NCBI RefSeq assembly: GCF_002564005.1
Contig: NZ_PDJG01000001.1
Location: 1,984,001 to 2,048,000 of the forward strand
Origin: Sanguibacter antarcticus
Lineage (GTDB): Bacteria > Actinomycetota > Actinomycetes > Actinomycetales > Cellulomonadaceae
Length of the DNA stretch: 64,000 bases
Direction: 5' to 3'
The notes beneath the pieces were generated by a model that made no database searches, was not told the DNA's origin, and saw only the letters and a program-made list of their open reading frames with translations. Positions 45,578 to 55,650 of this stretch are shown here, piece after piece; position 1 is the stretch's first letter; the number at the start of each line of letters is the position of its first letter. A program made the position numbers and the translations under genes.

Positions 45578-46281
45578 GTTGCGCGCTTCGACGCGGTCGG
45601 CACCTGTGCGTCGGGTCTGCGCAGGTAGAGCGGCTCCGTCGGGAGGGTCTCCCCTGCCGCGACCCTGGCGAGCGCGAGGCGGGCGAGCCATGCGGGGTCG
45701 GGCAGGCCCGGGCTCCCGTCCGGTGTGCGGGCACCGGCGAACGCCTCCGGGTACAGCTCGGTCCCCTGGCCGACGACGAGGGCGTCGCGTGCGTGGCCGT
45801 CGGCGACGACGTCGGTCGCTGCGGCGACACCGGGGCCGTCGGTCACGGTCACGGCGACCGCGCCGAGGACTCCGACCTCACCGACGGTGTAGCGGGCGTA
45901 GTAGACCTCGCGGCGACGGGCGTCCTCGACGACGAGGACGCTCGCGCCCTGGGAGAGCTCGAGCGCGTCTGCAGCCTCTGAGGCGACCGCGTCGAGGCTG
46001 GAGATGCCGTAGACCGGGATGCTCAGCGAGAACGCGAGGGTCTGGGCGGTGACGAGCCCGACGCGCAGACCGGTGAACGGAGCCGGCCCGGTCCCTACGA
46101 CGATCGCCCGCAGGTCTGCTGGTTGCAGCCCCGCCTCGTCGAGGACCTCGACGATCATCGGGGCGAGGAGCTCGGCGTGCCGACGTTGCTCGACCACCCG
46201 GCGGCTCGCGAGCCGCGTGCCGAGGTTGTCGAGCAAGGCCACGGAGACCGCAGCGGACGTGTCGATCGCAAGTACTGCCAC
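45574..46281 (-). CDS. tsaB: tRNA threonylcarbamoyladenosine biosynthesis protein TsaB
   Basis: TsaB is the inactive paralogue that dimerises with TsaD in the t6A complex. The 235-residue protein begins with the ASKHA strand VLAIDTSAAVSVALLD and has VGTGPAPFTGLRVGL. The GTG start lies 10 bp after the tsaE stop. TAGGCT ends 6 nt before this GTG and overlaps the tsaE stop, so an internal leaderless promoter is likely. Confidence 0.94.
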   Translation of the reverse strand: MAVLAIDTSAAVSVALLDNLGTRLASRRVVEQRRHAELLAPMIVEVLDEAGLQPADLRAIVVGTGPAPFTGLRVGLVTAQTLAFSLSIPVYGISSLDAVASEAADALELSQGASVLVVEDARRREVYYARYTVGEVGVLGAVAVTVTDGPGVAAATDVVADGHARDALVVGQGTELYPEAFAGARTPDGSPGLPDPAWLARLALARVAAGETLPTEPLYLRRPDAQVPTASKRAT

Positions 46282-46287
46282 TCCCCC

Positions 46288-46293
46288 AGCCTA
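46288..46293 (-). promoter_or_regulatory. leaderless -10 element of tsaB (TAGGCT), overlapping the tsaE stop
   Basis: On the minus strand TAGGCT ends 6 nt before the GTG start of tsaB; its first bases are the last bases of tsaE. Confidence 0.5.
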
Positions 46294-46857
46294 CTGACTC
46301 AGAGGCGTGGATGGTGAGCCTGTGGGCAGGTGGGCTCCAGCCCACCTCGCTCCGACCCCTCGGAGGGTCACGCGGCGCGTGCCGACCTCGGCGTCCTCGA
46401 CCGCCGATCCGTCTGTCGTCGCGTCGATCCCGCCGCGCGGACGCTCGATCGTGATGTCGAGGCGTTCTCCCGCGAGCGACTCGACGAGCCCCTGCCCCCA
46501 CTCCACGACGGTGACAGACCGGTGGAGGTCCGCATCCAGGTCGAGCGCGTCCACCTCGTCGAGCGACCCGAGCCGGTAGGCGTCGACGTGGACGAGGGCG
46601 GGGCCCGTGGTGAGCGAGGGGTGCACCCGTGCGATGACGAACGTGGGCGACGCGACCTGTCCGCGGACCCCGAGCCCCGTGCCGATCCCCTGCGTCAGGG
46701 TCGTCTTGCCTGCCCCGAGGTCTCCGGTGAGCATGACGAGGTCGCCGGAGCGCAGCTCACGGGCGAGCTCACGACCGAACGCACGCGTGGCGTCCGCATC
46801 GGGGAGCTCGACAGCGACGACCTGCTCCGGGAGCGCGGTAGGTGCCTCGTCGCTCAT
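46291..46857 (-). CDS. tsaE: tRNA threonylcarbamoyladenosine biosynthesis ATPase TsaE
   Basis: TsaE is the ATPase of the bacterial t6A machinery. The P-loop is TGDLGAGKTTLTQGIG, followed by VASPTFVIAR and HVDAYRL. The 188 residues include a C-terminal tail of about 50 residues beyond the usual core (rich in Gly, Thr and Arg). The ATG overlaps the alr stop. Confidence 0.95.
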   Translation of the reverse strand: MSDEAPTALPEQVVAVELPDADATRAFGRELARELRSGDLVMLTGDLGAGKTTLTQGIGTGLGVRGQVASPTFVIARVHPSLTTGPALVHVDAYRLGSLDEVDALDLDADLHRSVTVVEWGQGLVESLAGERLDITIERPRGGIDATTDGSAVEDAEVGTRRVTLRGVGARWAGAHLPTGSPSTPLSQ

Positions 46858-48065
46858 CGGGCAGTCTCGGTGTCGACGTGGTGCCGGGGCACGCGTGCCC
46901 CGAGGCGGGTGGTGATCTCGTAGCTGATGGTGCCCGCGGCCTGTGCCCAGTCCTCAGCGGTAGGACCGCCGTCGGCTCCCGTCCCGAAGAGGACGACCGG
47001 GTCTCCGGCCTGTTCTGCAGCGCCCGGACCGAGGTCGACGACGACCTGGTCCATGCAGACCCGCCCCGCGACGGCGAGCGTCCGCGCAGCAGCGCCGGCG
47101 CCGACCCGGACCGGGCCGCCCGGGTGCTCGGGAAGGTGGCCGGACGCATGGCGGGGGAGCCCGTCCGCATATCCGATCGGCACGACCCCGAGGACGGTGT
47201 CCGAGGGGGTCGTGTAGGCGTGAGCATAGGAGACGCCCCGACCGCCCGGGACCCTCTTCACCGTGGCGAGCGACGCCTCGAGCGTCATCGCCGGGACGAG
47301 GCCGAACTCCTCGGGCCCTCCGATCTGCGGGACGGGCGAGAGCCCGTAGACGGCGAGGCCCGGGCGTACGAGGTCGTAGTGGGCACGCGGGCTCGTCAGC
47401 GTCGCGGCCGAGTTCGCGAGGTGCCGCACCTCGAGGTGAGCACCGGCGTCTTCGGCGAGCCGGACAGCGCGGTCGAAGACGTCGACCTGGGCGAGCACGG
47501 TCGGGTGCGCGGGCTCGTCGGCGAACGCGAAGTGCGACCAGATCCCGACGACCTCGAGAAGACCGTCGGTCTGGGCGGCCACGGCGTCTCGCAAGAAGGC
47601 CGGCAGATCGTCGATCTCGAGGCCGTTGCGCCCCAGCCCGGTGTCCACCTTGACGTGGATCCGCGCCGTACGGCCGGTGCTGCGCGCAGCCGCGACGACC
47701 TCCGCAAGCGCCCACGGTGCCGCGACCGACACGTCGATGTCAGCGAGGAGGAGCGCATCGATCGGCGCACCGGGAGCATAGAGCCAGGTGAGCAGCCGTA
47801 CCGAGACTCCCGCGGCACGGAGCTCGAGCGCCTCGCTCACCTGCGCGGTACCGAGCCAGGTGGCGCCGCCCTCGACCGCGGCGCGTGCCGACGGCAGGAG
47901 ACCGTGACCGTAGGCGTCCGCCTTGACCACCGCCATGACCTGCGTCGTGCGGTCTGCGTTCGGTCGGGCGCAGCCGACGAGCGCTCGGACGTTCGACCGG
48001 ATCGCGGCGAGGTCGACGACCGCGCGTGCCGGGTAGTAGGTGCTCACAACCACCGATTCTCTCAC
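46854..48065 (-). CDS. alr: alanine racemase
   Basis: Alr supplies D-alanine for peptidoglycan using PLP. The cofactor lysine lies in VMAVVKADAYGHGL, and the second catalytic part is VSYAHAYTTPSDTVLGVVPIGYADGLPR; VCMDQVVVDLG is also typical. The protein has up to 403 residues. GTG 48065 gives MRESVVVSTYYPARAVV, and GTG 48047 (STYYPARAVVDL) is an equally possible start. Alr-tsaE overlap and the upstream nnr gene match the common actinobacterial order. Confidence 0.94.
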   Translation of the reverse strand: MRESVVVSTYYPARAVVDLAAIRSNVRALVGCARPNADRTTQVMAVVKADAYGHGLLPSARAAVEGGATWLGTAQVSEALELRAAGVSVRLLTWLYAPGAPIDALLLADIDVSVAAPWALAEVVAAARSTGRTARIHVKVDTGLGRNGLEIDDLPAFLRDAVAAQTDGLLEVVGIWSHFAFADEPAHPTVLAQVDVFDRAVRLAEDAGAHLEVRHLANSAATLTSPRAHYDLVRPGLAVYGLSPVPQIGGPEEFGLVPAMTLEASLATVKRVPGGRGVSYAHAYTTPSDTVLGVVPIGYADGLPRHASGHLPEHPGGPVRVGAGAAARTLAVAGRVCMDQVVVDLGPGAAEQAGDPVVLFGTGADGGPTAEDWAQAAGTISYEITTRLGARVPRHHVDTETAR

Positions 48066-48159
48066 TGCCGGCCGAGCGTGTCAGGTCCCCTCGATCACGA
48101 GGTCGGCCACGGCCCGCGTCGAGGCTGTCATCGACCGCGGACCCTCGCGCTGGGCGTCG

Positions 48160-49800
48160 TCACCTCGTGCGTCTGTCCGATGCGTGGTCCCGCAAGATCT
48201 GCGCGATCGTGCCCGGGAGCGCGTCGGCGACGTCGAGCGCCGAGATCGGCCCGCCCGGGTTCGCGCGGTGTGCGGCGAGCCCATGGATCAGGGAGGCCGC
48301 CGCAGCGAGCCGAGCGGGCAGCGCAGGCTCCTTCACGGCGGCCGAAGAGTGCGCGGCGAGGAGCGAGGCGAGGACGCCGGTGAGCACGTCTCCCGCACCG
48401 GCGGTCGCCAACCAGGCAGGCCCGTCCGCCTGGGAGTAGACGCACCCAGGACCCACGACGAGGGTCACCTCGCCCTTGAGGAGAACCGTCGCGCCCGTGA
48501 GCTCGCGAGCACGCTGCGCCCAGCGCAACGGCTCGGCTTCGACGTCTGGGCGCTCGACGTCCTCGCCGCGCGCGCGCAAGAGCTGGGCGAGCTCGCCCGC
48601 ATGAGGCGTGATGACGACCCACGGCGGGCACGCTCGTGGCAGGAGCGCCAGCGCCCCCGCGTCGACGACGGCCGGCACCTTGTCACCGACGACGTCAGAG
48701 GACAGCTCGCCGGTCGCGTGCGCGAGCGTGTGCCGGATCCGTCCCTGCTGGGCACGGGTGGCGTCGTCGGTCGCCGGCGGGGCCGTGGAGATCCCTGGGC
48801 CCAAGGCCCAGGCCTGCACGCGGCCACCGGCAGGAACAGCCTCGGGGCGCGCCGCCAGCACCGCCGCCGTCACGTCGCGGGCACCGAGGTAGCGGACCAT
48901 CCCTGTCCCGGTACGGATCGCCCCGGAGACCGTGAGCACAGCCGCCCCAGGGAACTGCTCGGTCCCGGCGACAACACCGACGACACCGCGGGTGTACTTG
49001 TGCGCGTCTGCTCCGGGCGGCGCGAGCAGCCGCTGGTGGACGAGATCCTGCGCAGTCAGCCGCCGCACCGCGGGACGGTCCTGGCCGTCCACGTCGGCGG
49101 TGTGCAGCGAGAGACCGATGTCGATGCTCTCGACGCGTCCGGCGAGCCGCGCCGCCGGCGGCAGCAGCAGCCCCGCCTTCACGGCCCCGAACGTCACGGT
49201 CACGTCAGCGGGAAGGACCGCGCCGGGAACGCTCCCGTCGTCCACGCCGATGCCGCTGGGCACGTCGACCGCCACGACGAGCGGGCTCCGGTGCTCGGAG
49301 CGTGCTCGTGCGCGGACGAGAGCACCGACGAGGTCGCGCGTCACGCCCCGGAGCGCACCGCTGCTGCCGAGGCCGAGAAGACCGTCGAGCACCACGTCCG
49401 CCTCCATGACGGTGCCGACGGCCGTCGCGACGCTCACCCCGTGCTCCCGTGCCGGTTCGTCGGGCGCGGAGAGGCTGGCGACGAGACTCATCCATCGACC
49501 TCCTGCCGCACGGAACGCCGCGAAGCCCTCCTCGTGGGTTCGCTCGCTCGTGAGCACCGCCGTGACCTGGACGCCCGCGCGAGCGAGCCGAGCTCCCGCG
49601 AACAGAGCGTCTCCGGCGTTGTTCCCAGGCCCCACCACGACCACCACCCTGCTCCCGGGCACACGCCCGACCTGCGAGCGGACCTCCCGCGCGACGATGC
49701 CGGCCAGAGCGAAGGCCGCACGCTCCATGAGTGGCGCGCCGGACGCGAGCAACGGTGCTTCAGCCGTGCGGACGGTCCTGCTGTCGTAGGCGACGATCAT
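48160..49800 (-). CDS. nnr: bifunctional NAD(P)H-hydrate epimerase / ADP-dependent hydrate dehydratase
   Basis: This 546-residue two-domain repair enzyme restores damaged NAD(P)H. The N-terminal epimerase domain (YjeF-N) has GRVPGSRVVVVVGPGNNAGD, and the C-terminal dehydratase (YjeF-C/CARKD) has VVITPHAGELAQLL, LLKGEVTLVV and TAGAGDVLTGVLA. The ATG is at 49800, and a much longer reading to 50922 runs antisense through the LLM gene and is rejected. CATGAT lies 6 nt upstream, a weaker leaderless candidate. Confidence 0.94.
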   Translation of the reverse strand: MIVAYDSRTVRTAEAPLLASGAPLMERAAFALAGIVAREVRSQVGRVPGSRVVVVVGPGNNAGDALFAGARLARAGVQVTAVLTSERTHEEGFAAFRAAGGRWMSLVASLSAPDEPAREHGVSVATAVGTVMEADVVLDGLLGLGSSGALRGVTRDLVGALVRARARSEHRSPLVVAVDVPSGIGVDDGSVPGAVLPADVTVTFGAVKAGLLLPPAARLAGRVESIDIGLSLHTADVDGQDRPAVRRLTAQDLVHQRLLAPPGADAHKYTRGVVGVVAGTEQFPGAAVLTVSGAIRTGTGMVRYLGARDVTAAVLAARPEAVPAGGRVQAWALGPGISTAPPATDDATRAQQGRIRHTLAHATGELSSDVVGDKVPAVVDAGALALLPRACPPWVVITPHAGELAQLLRARGEDVERPDVEAEPLRWAQRARELTGATVLLKGEVTLVVGPGCVYSQADGPAWLATAGAGDVLTGVLASLLAAHSSAAVKEPALPARLAAAASLIHGLAAHRANPGGPISALDVADALPGTIAQILRDHASDRRTR

Positions 49801-49871
49801 CTGCCCATCATGCCTCCAGGGTGCCCCGCGAGCGCGGCGGCCTCCCCCCGCACACAGCGGACGGCCGGACG

Positions 49872-49877
49872 TAGGGT
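49872..49877 (+). promoter_or_regulatory. leaderless -10 element (TAGGGT)
   Basis: TAGGGT ends 7 nt before the ATG at 49885, with no Shine-Dalgarno sequence between. Confidence 0.45.
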
Positions 49878-49884
49878 TGAGGTC

Positions 49885-50871
49885 ATGCGATTCGGACTCT
49901 TCATCCCCCAAGGCTGGCGTCAAGACCTCACCGGCATCGACGCCGCAGACCACTGGTCCACCATGAACGGCCTGGTGCAGCACGCTGACACCGGCGGCAC
50001 GTTCGACTCCGTGTGGGTCTACGACCACTTCCACACCGTTCCCGAGCCCACGCACGAAGCCACCCACGAGGCCTGGTCCCTCATGGCGGCGTTCGCAGCG
50101 ACGACGAGCCGGGTGAAGCTCGGCCAGATGTGCACGTGCATGTCTTACCGCAACCCCGCCTATCTCGCGAAGGTCGCCACCACCGTCGACATCATCAGCG
50201 CAGGACGCACCCAGATGGGCATCGGCGCAGGCTGGTACGAGCACGAGTGGCTCGCGTACGGCTACGGCTTCCCTCGCGCCGGCGAGCGTCTCGGCATGCT
50301 CGACGAAGGCGTGCAGATCATGCGCCAGATGTGGACCGAGGGCTCCGCGACCTTCTCCGGCAAGCACTACACCGTCGACGGTGCGCTGAACTATCCGCTG
50401 CCACTCCAGGACGGCGGCCCGCCGCTCTGGATCGCCGGCGGCGGGGAGAAGAAGACCTTGAAGATCGCCGCGAAGTACGCGCAGTACACGAACTTCGACG
50501 GCACGCCCGAGACCTTCGCGCAGAAGTCGACGATCCTCGCGGACCACTGCTCCGCCGTGGGCCGCGACTTCGCCGCCATCACCCGCTCCGCCAACTACAA
50601 CGTCGTCATCGGCGAGACCGAGAAGGACGTCGCTGACCGGCTCGCATGGATCGGCGAGCACTACGCACGCACCGTGCCCTCCAAGGCTGCAGCCGCCCTG
50701 GAGCAGCTCCGGACGGGTCCGCTCGTCGGCACCCCGGAGCAGATCGTCGACCGGCTCCAGGAGCTCGAGGCGCTCGGCATGGACTACGCCATCACGTACT
50801 TCGCCGAGGCGGCCTACGACCGCAGCGGGATCGAGCTCTTCGAGCAGACCGTGGCCTCTGCCTTCGCCTGA
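49885..50871 (+). CDS. LLM-class F420-dependent oxidoreductase
   Basis: The 328-residue luciferase-like protein begins with MRFGLFIPQGW and has DSVWVYDHFHTVPEP, LGQMCTCMSYRNPAYLAKVATTVD and RTQMGIGAGWYEHEW. That is the typical pattern of actinobacterial F420-dependent (sometimes FMN-dependent) oxidoreductases. The substrate is unknown. The ATG is preceded at 7 nt by TAGGGT, suggesting a leaderless mRNA. The gene is divergent from nnr and convergent with acpS. Confidence 0.88.
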   Translation: MRFGLFIPQGWRQDLTGIDAADHWSTMNGLVQHADTGGTFDSVWVYDHFHTVPEPTHEATHEAWSLMAAFAATTSRVKLGQMCTCMSYRNPAYLAKVATTVDIISAGRTQMGIGAGWYEHEWLAYGYGFPRAGERLGMLDEGVQIMRQMWTEGSATFSGKHYTVDGALNYPLPLQDGGPPLWIAGGGEKKTLKIAAKYAQYTNFDGTPETFAQKSTILADHCSAVGRDFAAITRSANYNVVIGETEKDVADRLAWIGEHYARTVPSKAAAALEQLRTGPLVGTPEQIVDRLQELEALGMDYAITYFAEAAYDRSGIELFEQTVASAFA

Positions 50872-50952
50872 GCGCTCGACGCACGCTCGACCCACCTGGC
50901 CGAGGGAGCGCACAGCGAGCATCGCGGCGGCTGAGACCGGCCCGGGGAGCGC

Positions 50953-51303
50953 TCAGCCCTCGGCGACGACCATGGCCGTCGCGATGCCGCCGTCGTGCGA
51001 CAGAGACAGGTGGAAGCGGACCGCGCCGAGCTCGGCTGCCCTCGCTGCCACCGTCCCGGTCATCTCGATGACCGGCGGACGGCCGACGACCCGTGGGATC
51101 GTCACGTCGTGCCACAGCAGGTCCCCCGGCGCCCCGAGCGCTTTCGCGATCGCCTCCTTCGCGGCGAAACGCGCTGCGAGAGACGACGGCGCCAGGTCGC
51201 GCTCGACTGCGGTGAAGAGCTTCTCCCGCAGCCGGGGCGCGCGGCCGAGCGTCGCCATGAACCGCTCGATCTCGACGACGTCGACCCCGACCCCGACGAT
51301 CAC
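50953..51303 (-). CDS. acpS: holo-[acyl-carrier-protein] synthase
   Basis: AcpS attaches 4'-phosphopantetheine to acyl carrier protein. The family motifs [28 protein letters not shown] and [10 protein letters not shown] are present in 116 residues. The GTG at 51303 is preferred because a longer frame to 51366 would cover the end of glmS. It lies 7 bp downstream of glmS and forms an operon with it. Confidence 0.94.
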   Translation of the reverse strand: MIVGVGVDVVEIERFMATLGRAPRLREKLFTAVERDLAPSSLAARFAAKEAIAKALGAPGDLLWHDVTIPRVVGRPPVIEMTGTVAARAAELGAVRFHLSLSHDGGIATAMVVAEG

Positions 51304-51310
51304 GAGGCGG

Positions 51311-53176
51311 TCACTCGACTGTGACGGACTTCGCGAGGTTGCGAGGCTGGTCGACGTCGAGACCACGCGCGGTGGACAGCTCGCACGCGAAGAGCTGCAG
51401 GGGCACCACCGTCAGCAGCGGCGCGAGCAGCGTCGGCGCCTGCGGGACCCAGAAGACCTCGTCGGCATACGGGACGACGGCCTCGTCGCCGTCCTCGGCG
51501 ATGACGAGCGTCCGCGCGCCCCGCGCCCGGATCTCCTGGATGTTCGAGATGACCTTGGCGTGCAGCGAGTCGCGCCCGCGGGGTGAAGGAACGATGACGA
51601 AGACCGGCTGGCCAGGCTCGATGAGGGCGATCGGCCCGTGCTTGAGCTCGCCGGCAGCGAACCCTTCGGCGTGGATGTACGCGAGCTCCTTGAGCTTGAG
51701 CGCGCCCTCGAGCGCGACCGGGAACCCGACGTGGCGGCCGAGGAAGAGGACCGACGAGGTGTCAGCCATCCACCGGGCGATCTCCCGGACACGAGCACCG
51801 CGGTCCAAGACCTCCTGGATCTTGGCCGGCATGGCCCGCAGCTCGTCGAGGATCTCGTCGATCTCGTCAGGGAACTTGTTCCCTCGCAGCTGTGCGAGGT
51901 AGAGCCCCAGCAGGTATGCCGCCGTGATCTGGGCGAGGAACGCCTTCGTCGACGCGACCGCGATCTCCGGTCCTGCGTGCGTGTAGAGGACCGCGTCGGA
52001 CTCGCGCGGGATCGTCGACCCGTGGGTGTTGACGATCGAGATGACCTTGGCGCCCTGCTCGCGGGCGTGCCGGACTGCCATGAGCGTGTCCATCGTCTCG
52101 CCGGACTGCGTCACAGCGACGACGAGGGTCTTCTCGTTGACGACCGGGTCGCGGTAGCGGAACTCGTGAGCGAGCTCGACCTCGACCGGGATGCGGCACC
52201 AGTGCTCGATGGCGTACTTGGCCACGTGGCCCGAGTATGCGGCGGTCCCGCAGGCGACGACGATGATCTTGTCGATCGAGCGCAGGACGGCCTCGTCGAT
52301 GCGCAGGTCGTCGAGCGCGAGCCGGCCCTTGAGGTCGGTGCGTCCGAGGAGCGTGTCCGCGACGGCCTTGGGCTGGTCGTGGATCTCCTTGTCCATGAAG
52401 GACGCGAAGCCGCCCTTCTCGGCAGCCTCCGCGTCCCAGTCGACGGTGAAGCGCTTGGGCTCGACGACGTTGCCCGCGAAGTCGGTCACCGTGACGCTGG
52501 ACGACGTGAGGGTGACGATCTCGTCTTGCCCGAGCTCTAGCGCCTCGCGAGTGTAGGCGATGAAGGCCGCGACGTCGGACCCGAGGAAGTTCTCCCCCTC
52601 ACCGAGCCCGACGACGAGCGGAGAGTCGTGACGCGCGCCCACGACGAGGTCGGGCTGGTCCGCGTGGACGGCAAGGAGCGTGAACGCACCCTCGAGCCGG
52701 AGCACGACCTGGCGCATCGCCTCGGTGAGGTCGCCACAGGCGTCGTAGGCTCGCGCGACGAGGTGCGCAGCGACCTCGGTGTCGGTCTCGGAGAGGAACT
52801 CGACGCCCTCGGCGACGAGCTCCAGCTTGAGCAGGGCATAGTTTTCGACGATCCCGTTGTGGATGATCGCGAGCTTTCCACCGTCGGCGAGGTGAGGGTG
52901 CGCGTTGACGTCGGTCGGTGCGCCGTGGGTCGCCCACCGGGTGTGGCCGATCGCCGCTGTCGCGTCAGGAAGCGGCCTCGCCTCGAGCTCCTCGATGAGG
53001 TTGACGAGCTTGCCGGCCTTCTTGGCGGCGATGACATGGTCCGTCCCTGGTGCGACGAGCGCCACACCAGCCGAGTCGTACCCCCGATACTCCAACCGCC
53101 GCAGACCTGCGACGACGACCTCGAGCGGCCGGCTGGTGACTGACGACGACCCCACGTAACCCACGATTCCACACAT
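51311..53176 (-). CDS. glmS: glutamine-fructose-6-phosphate aminotransferase (isomerising)
   Basis: GlmS makes glucosamine 6-phosphate for peptidoglycan. The N-terminal nucleophile Cys2 is in MCGIVGYVG; the sugar-isomerase domains carry [26 protein letters not shown] and [20 protein letters not shown], and the end is [19 protein letters not shown]. The product has 621 residues. The ATG at 53176 has TAGACT 7 nt upstream and no leader, so there is no glmS ribozyme. It is divergent from coaA. Confidence 0.97.
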   Translation of the reverse strand: MCGIVGYVGSSSVTSRPLEVVVAGLRRLEYRGYDSAGVALVAPGTDHVIAAKKAGKLVNLIEELEARPLPDATAAIGHTRWATHGAPTDVNAHPHLADGGKLAIIHNGIVENYALLKLELVAEGVEFLSETDTEVAAHLVARAYDACGDLTEAMRQVVLRLEGAFTLLAVHADQPDLVVGARHDSPLVVGLGEGENFLGSDVAAFIAYTREALELGQDEIVTLTSSSVTVTDFAGNVVEPKRFTVDWDAEAAEKGGFASFMDKEIHDQPKAVADTLLGRTDLKGRLALDDLRIDEAVLRSIDKIIVVACGTAAYSGHVAKYAIEHWCRIPVEVELAHEFRYRDPVVNEKTLVVAVTQSGETMDTLMAVRHAREQGAKVISIVNTHGSTIPRESDAVLYTHAGPEIAVASTKAFLAQITAAYLLGLYLAQLRGNKFPDEIDEILDELRAMPAKIQEVLDRGARVREIARWMADTSSVLFLGRHVGFPVALEGALKLKELAYIHAEGFAAGELKHGPIALIEPGQPVFVIVPSPRGRDSLHAKVISNIQEIRARGARTLVIAEDGDEAVVPYADEVFWVPQAPTLLAPLLTVVPLQLFACELSTARGLDVDQPRNLAKSVTVE

Positions 53177-53183
53177 GCTCCGG

Positions 53184-53189
53184 AGTCTA
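53184..53189 (-). promoter_or_regulatory. leaderless -10 element of glmS (TAGACT)
   Basis: On the minus strand TAGACT ends 7 nt before the glmS ATG, in a 50-bp divergent spacer with coaA. A plus-strand CAGAAT at 53218-53223 is 6 nt before the GTG at 53230 of coaA. Confidence 0.5.
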
Positions 53190-53226
53190 GTGGACAGGGG
53201 TGCCATGATCCATCAGGCAGAATCGT

Positions 53227-54180
53227 GTGGTGGTCTCCTCTCGCATCGTCCCCGCCACGCCGTATGTCGATCTCGATCGCGCGGCCTGGTACCGACTCTC
53301 GGAATCGACCCCGCTGCCCCTCACCGGTGACGACGTCGCACGGCTCCGTGGCCTCGGCGACCCCATCAACCTCAACGAGGTCGATGCCGTCTACCGGCCG
53401 CTGTCCCGCCTGCTCAACCTCTATGTCGCCGCGAACGAGGGCCTTCACCGCGCGACGTCGACCTTCTTGCGAGAGGACTCGGCACGTACCCCGTACGTCA
53501 TCGGTGTCGCTGGCTCGGTCGCGGTCGGGAAGTCGACGACCTCGCGCATCCTGCGCGAGATGATGGCGCGCTGGCCGGACACACCGCGTGTCGAGCTCAT
53601 CACGACCGACGGGTTCCTCTACCCCAACGCCGAGCTGCGCCGTCGCGGTCTCATGGACCGCAAGGGCTTCCCCGAGTCCTACGACCGACGCGCGCTCATC
53701 CGCTTCCTCACGAAGATCAAGGCCGGGCGCGCCGAGGTCAGCGCACCGGTGTACGACCACCTGACCTATGACATCGTCCCGGGACGCGAGGCTGTCGTCC
53801 GCCACCCGGACGTCCTCATCGTCGAGGGCCTCAACGTGCTGCAGCCTGCACGCAGCACCGAGGCTGCCTCGAGCCTCGCCGTGAGCGACTTCTTCGACTT
53901 CTCCATCTACGTCGATGCCCGCACCTCCGACGTGCGCCAGTGGTACGTCGACCGGTTCCTGTCGTTGCGCAAGACGGCGTTCGCCCGCCCGGAGTCCTAC
54001 TTCAACCGCTACGCGACCTTGACGGACGACGACGCGGTCGACATCGCCGAGGGGATCTGGGACTCGATCAACGCCCCGAACCTCGTCGCGAACATCCAAC
54101 CCACCCGCAGCCGAGCCACGCTCGTGCTCACCAAGGGCCGCGACCACTCTGTCGAGCGCGTGCGCCTGCGCAAGCTCTGA
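53227..54180 (+). CDS. coaA: pantothenate kinase (type I)
   Basis: CoaA phosphorylates pantothenate, the first step to coenzyme A. The P-loop [12 protein letters not shown] is at about residues 93-104; [30 protein letters not shown] and [17 protein letters not shown] follow. The length of 317 residues is standard. The start may be GTG 53227 or 53230. AcpS and CoaA sit on either side of glmS, which is a frequent cluster. Confidence 0.96.
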   Translation: MVVSSRIVPATPYVDLDRAAWYRLSESTPLPLTGDDVARLRGLGDPINLNEVDAVYRPLSRLLNLYVAANEGLHRATSTFLREDSARTPYVIGVAGSVAVGKSTTSRILREMMARWPDTPRVELITTDGFLYPNAELRRRGLMDRKGFPESYDRRALIRFLTKIKAGRAEVSAPVYDHLTYDIVPGREAVVRHPDVLIVEGLNVLQPARSTEAASSLAVSDFFDFSIYVDARTSDVRQWYVDRFLSLRKTAFARPESYFNRYATLTDDDAVDIAEGIWDSINAPNLVANIQPTRSRATLVLTKGRDHSVERVRLRKL

Positions 54181-54198
54181 GGGGCACGCTCTGAGACG

Positions 54199-54864
54199 TC
54201 ACGACCCGACGGTCGTCTTCTCCGACGCTCTCGATGCCTCGTGCGGGTCGGCGTGCTCGTGCGGGCCGCGCAGACGCAGCACCCGTCCGAGCACGTAGTC
54301 GACGAGGAATCCGATGGCGGTCCCTCCCGTGACGCCGACCACGACGGCGAGGAGCGGGTTCCCGTGGAGCCACGTGCCCGCCCCGATACCGATGAGTGTC
54401 GAGTAGGCAGACCAGGTGACAGCGGCGATCCCCGCGAGACCGACGAAGCTGCGACGACGGTAGCGCAGGGCACCCGCAGTCATGTTCACCGCGACCCTGC
54501 CGACGGGGATGTACCGCGCGGCGATGATGATGGGCGCAGGGCGCTGACGGAATGCCCTGTCGGCCCAGACGAAGGCGGACTGCACCCGCCGGCCCCGCAG
54601 GAGGGGCAGCCGGTGGACGTCGATCCGACGACCGATCGTGTAGGCGACGATGTCGCCCGTGAAAGCGGCCACCGCCGCGACCCCTGCCAGAGCCCACGGG
54701 TCGGGGCTCCCGGTCGAGAGCGACACCGCCGCCAGGGCGATCACGAGCGACTCGCTAGGAACAGGTGGGAAGAAGGCGTCGATCGCCACGAAGGCGAACA
54801 GGATGACGAAGACCCACGGTGACGCGGCCAGGCTCTCGGCCCACACTCCCAGTCCGTCCAGCAC
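54199..54864 (-). CDS. DedA-family membrane protein
   Basis: The 221-residue protein has the DedA/VTT pattern: FFPPVPSESLVIALAA, AAVAAFTGDIVAYTIGR and ARYIPVGRVAVNMTAGALRY (the Arg-containing reentrant motif), with four to five helices. DedA proteins support membrane homeostasis and undecaprenyl-phosphate or phospholipid flipping. The start is GTG 54864 with a weak AAGGA site. A 144-bp spacer without features separates it from def, which is encoded upstream on the same strand. Confidence 0.93.
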   Translation of the reverse strand: MLDGLGVWAESLAASPWVFVILFAFVAIDAFFPPVPSESLVIALAAVSLSTGSPDPWALAGVAAVAAFTGDIVAYTIGRRIDVHRLPLLRGRRVQSAFVWADRAFRQRPAPIIIAARYIPVGRVAVNMTAGALRYRRRSFVGLAGIAAVTWSAYSTLIGIGAGTWLHGNPLLAVVVGVTGGTAIGFLVDYVLGRVLRLRGPHEHADPHEASRASEKTTVGS

Positions 54865-55008
54865 GCACCTACCGTCCTTCCGCCGCTGCCTCCGAGCGGG
54901 GACCTTCCCAGCGTATGGAGCAGGGCAGGCTCCGGCTACGAGGGGGTCCCCTGACTCCTCCCTGATATTCGACCACGACGGCGACGGGTCGGCATCAGGC
55001 CGGGAAGC

Positions 55009-55650
55009 TCAGGAGAGCGGGAAGCCCATCACCTGGGCCGCCATCGACGGGTCCGGTGTGTCCGACCAGTAGCGCGCGAGGTTCTCGTTCGTCGCGAGCG
55101 ACCGGGTGTGGGCATGGTCGATGTACAGCTCGCCGCGCAGGTGGTCGGTCTCGTGCTGGACGATGCGGGCGGGCCATCCGGTGAGCACCTCGTCGACGGT
55201 CGCACCCGTATCGTCGGTGGCGGTCAGCCGGACGCTGCGGTGGCGTGGGACGACTGCCTGGTAACCAGGAACGCTGAGGCACCCTTCGTAGAAGGAGCGG
55301 CGGTCAGGACCGACAGGTGCGTAGTCGGGGTTGACGAGAACGCGGTAGTCCAGCGGCGTGCGCTCCCGTGGGTCCGCCTGCTCGGCGTCCCCGACACCCG
55401 GGTCCTGCATGACCGCGAGTGCGAGGCTGATGCCGATCTGCGGTGCGGCGAGACCGACTCCTGGAGCCTCGAGCATCGTCAGGCGCATGGACTCGAGAAG
55501 CACGGGCAAGAGGTCACCGAGCTGGCCGTCGTAGCGGGCCGCAGCCAGGCGCAGGACCGGGTGCCCCACGGCGACGATGGGGAGCACCCCCCTCGCGTGC
55601 TTGTCGAGGTGCTGCTCGATCGCGTCCCGCAGCGCCTGGTCCGTCGTCAT
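55009..55650 (-). CDS. def: peptide deformylase
   Basis: Def removes the formyl group from nascent proteins. All three motifs are present: GVGLAAPQIG, EGCLSVPG and QHETDHL (metal ligands Cys and two His). The 213-residue length includes a C-terminal extension of about 25 residues. The ATG overlaps the glmM stop, so it is translationally coupled. Confidence 0.95.
   Translation of the reverse strand: MTTDQALRDAIEQHLDKHARGVLPIVAVGHPVLRLAAARYDGQLGDLLPVLLESMRLTMLEAPGVGLAAPQIGISLALAVMQDPGVGDAEQADPRERTPLDYRVLVNPDYAPVGPDRRSFYEGCLSVPGYQAVVPRHRSVRLTATDDTGATVDEVLTGWPARIVQHETDHLRGELYIDHAHTRSLATNENLARYWSDTPDPSMAAQVMGFPLS

Noticed and set aside
53177..53206. Upstream start of glmS (MAPLSTRLRS before MCGIVGY).
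   Set aside because: GlmS needs Cys at position 2 after Met removal, so the start must be MCGIVGY at 53176.
53177..53226. A glmS ribozyme or leader riboswitch upstream of glmS.
   Set aside because: The divergent spacer is only 50 bp and the mRNA appears leaderless.
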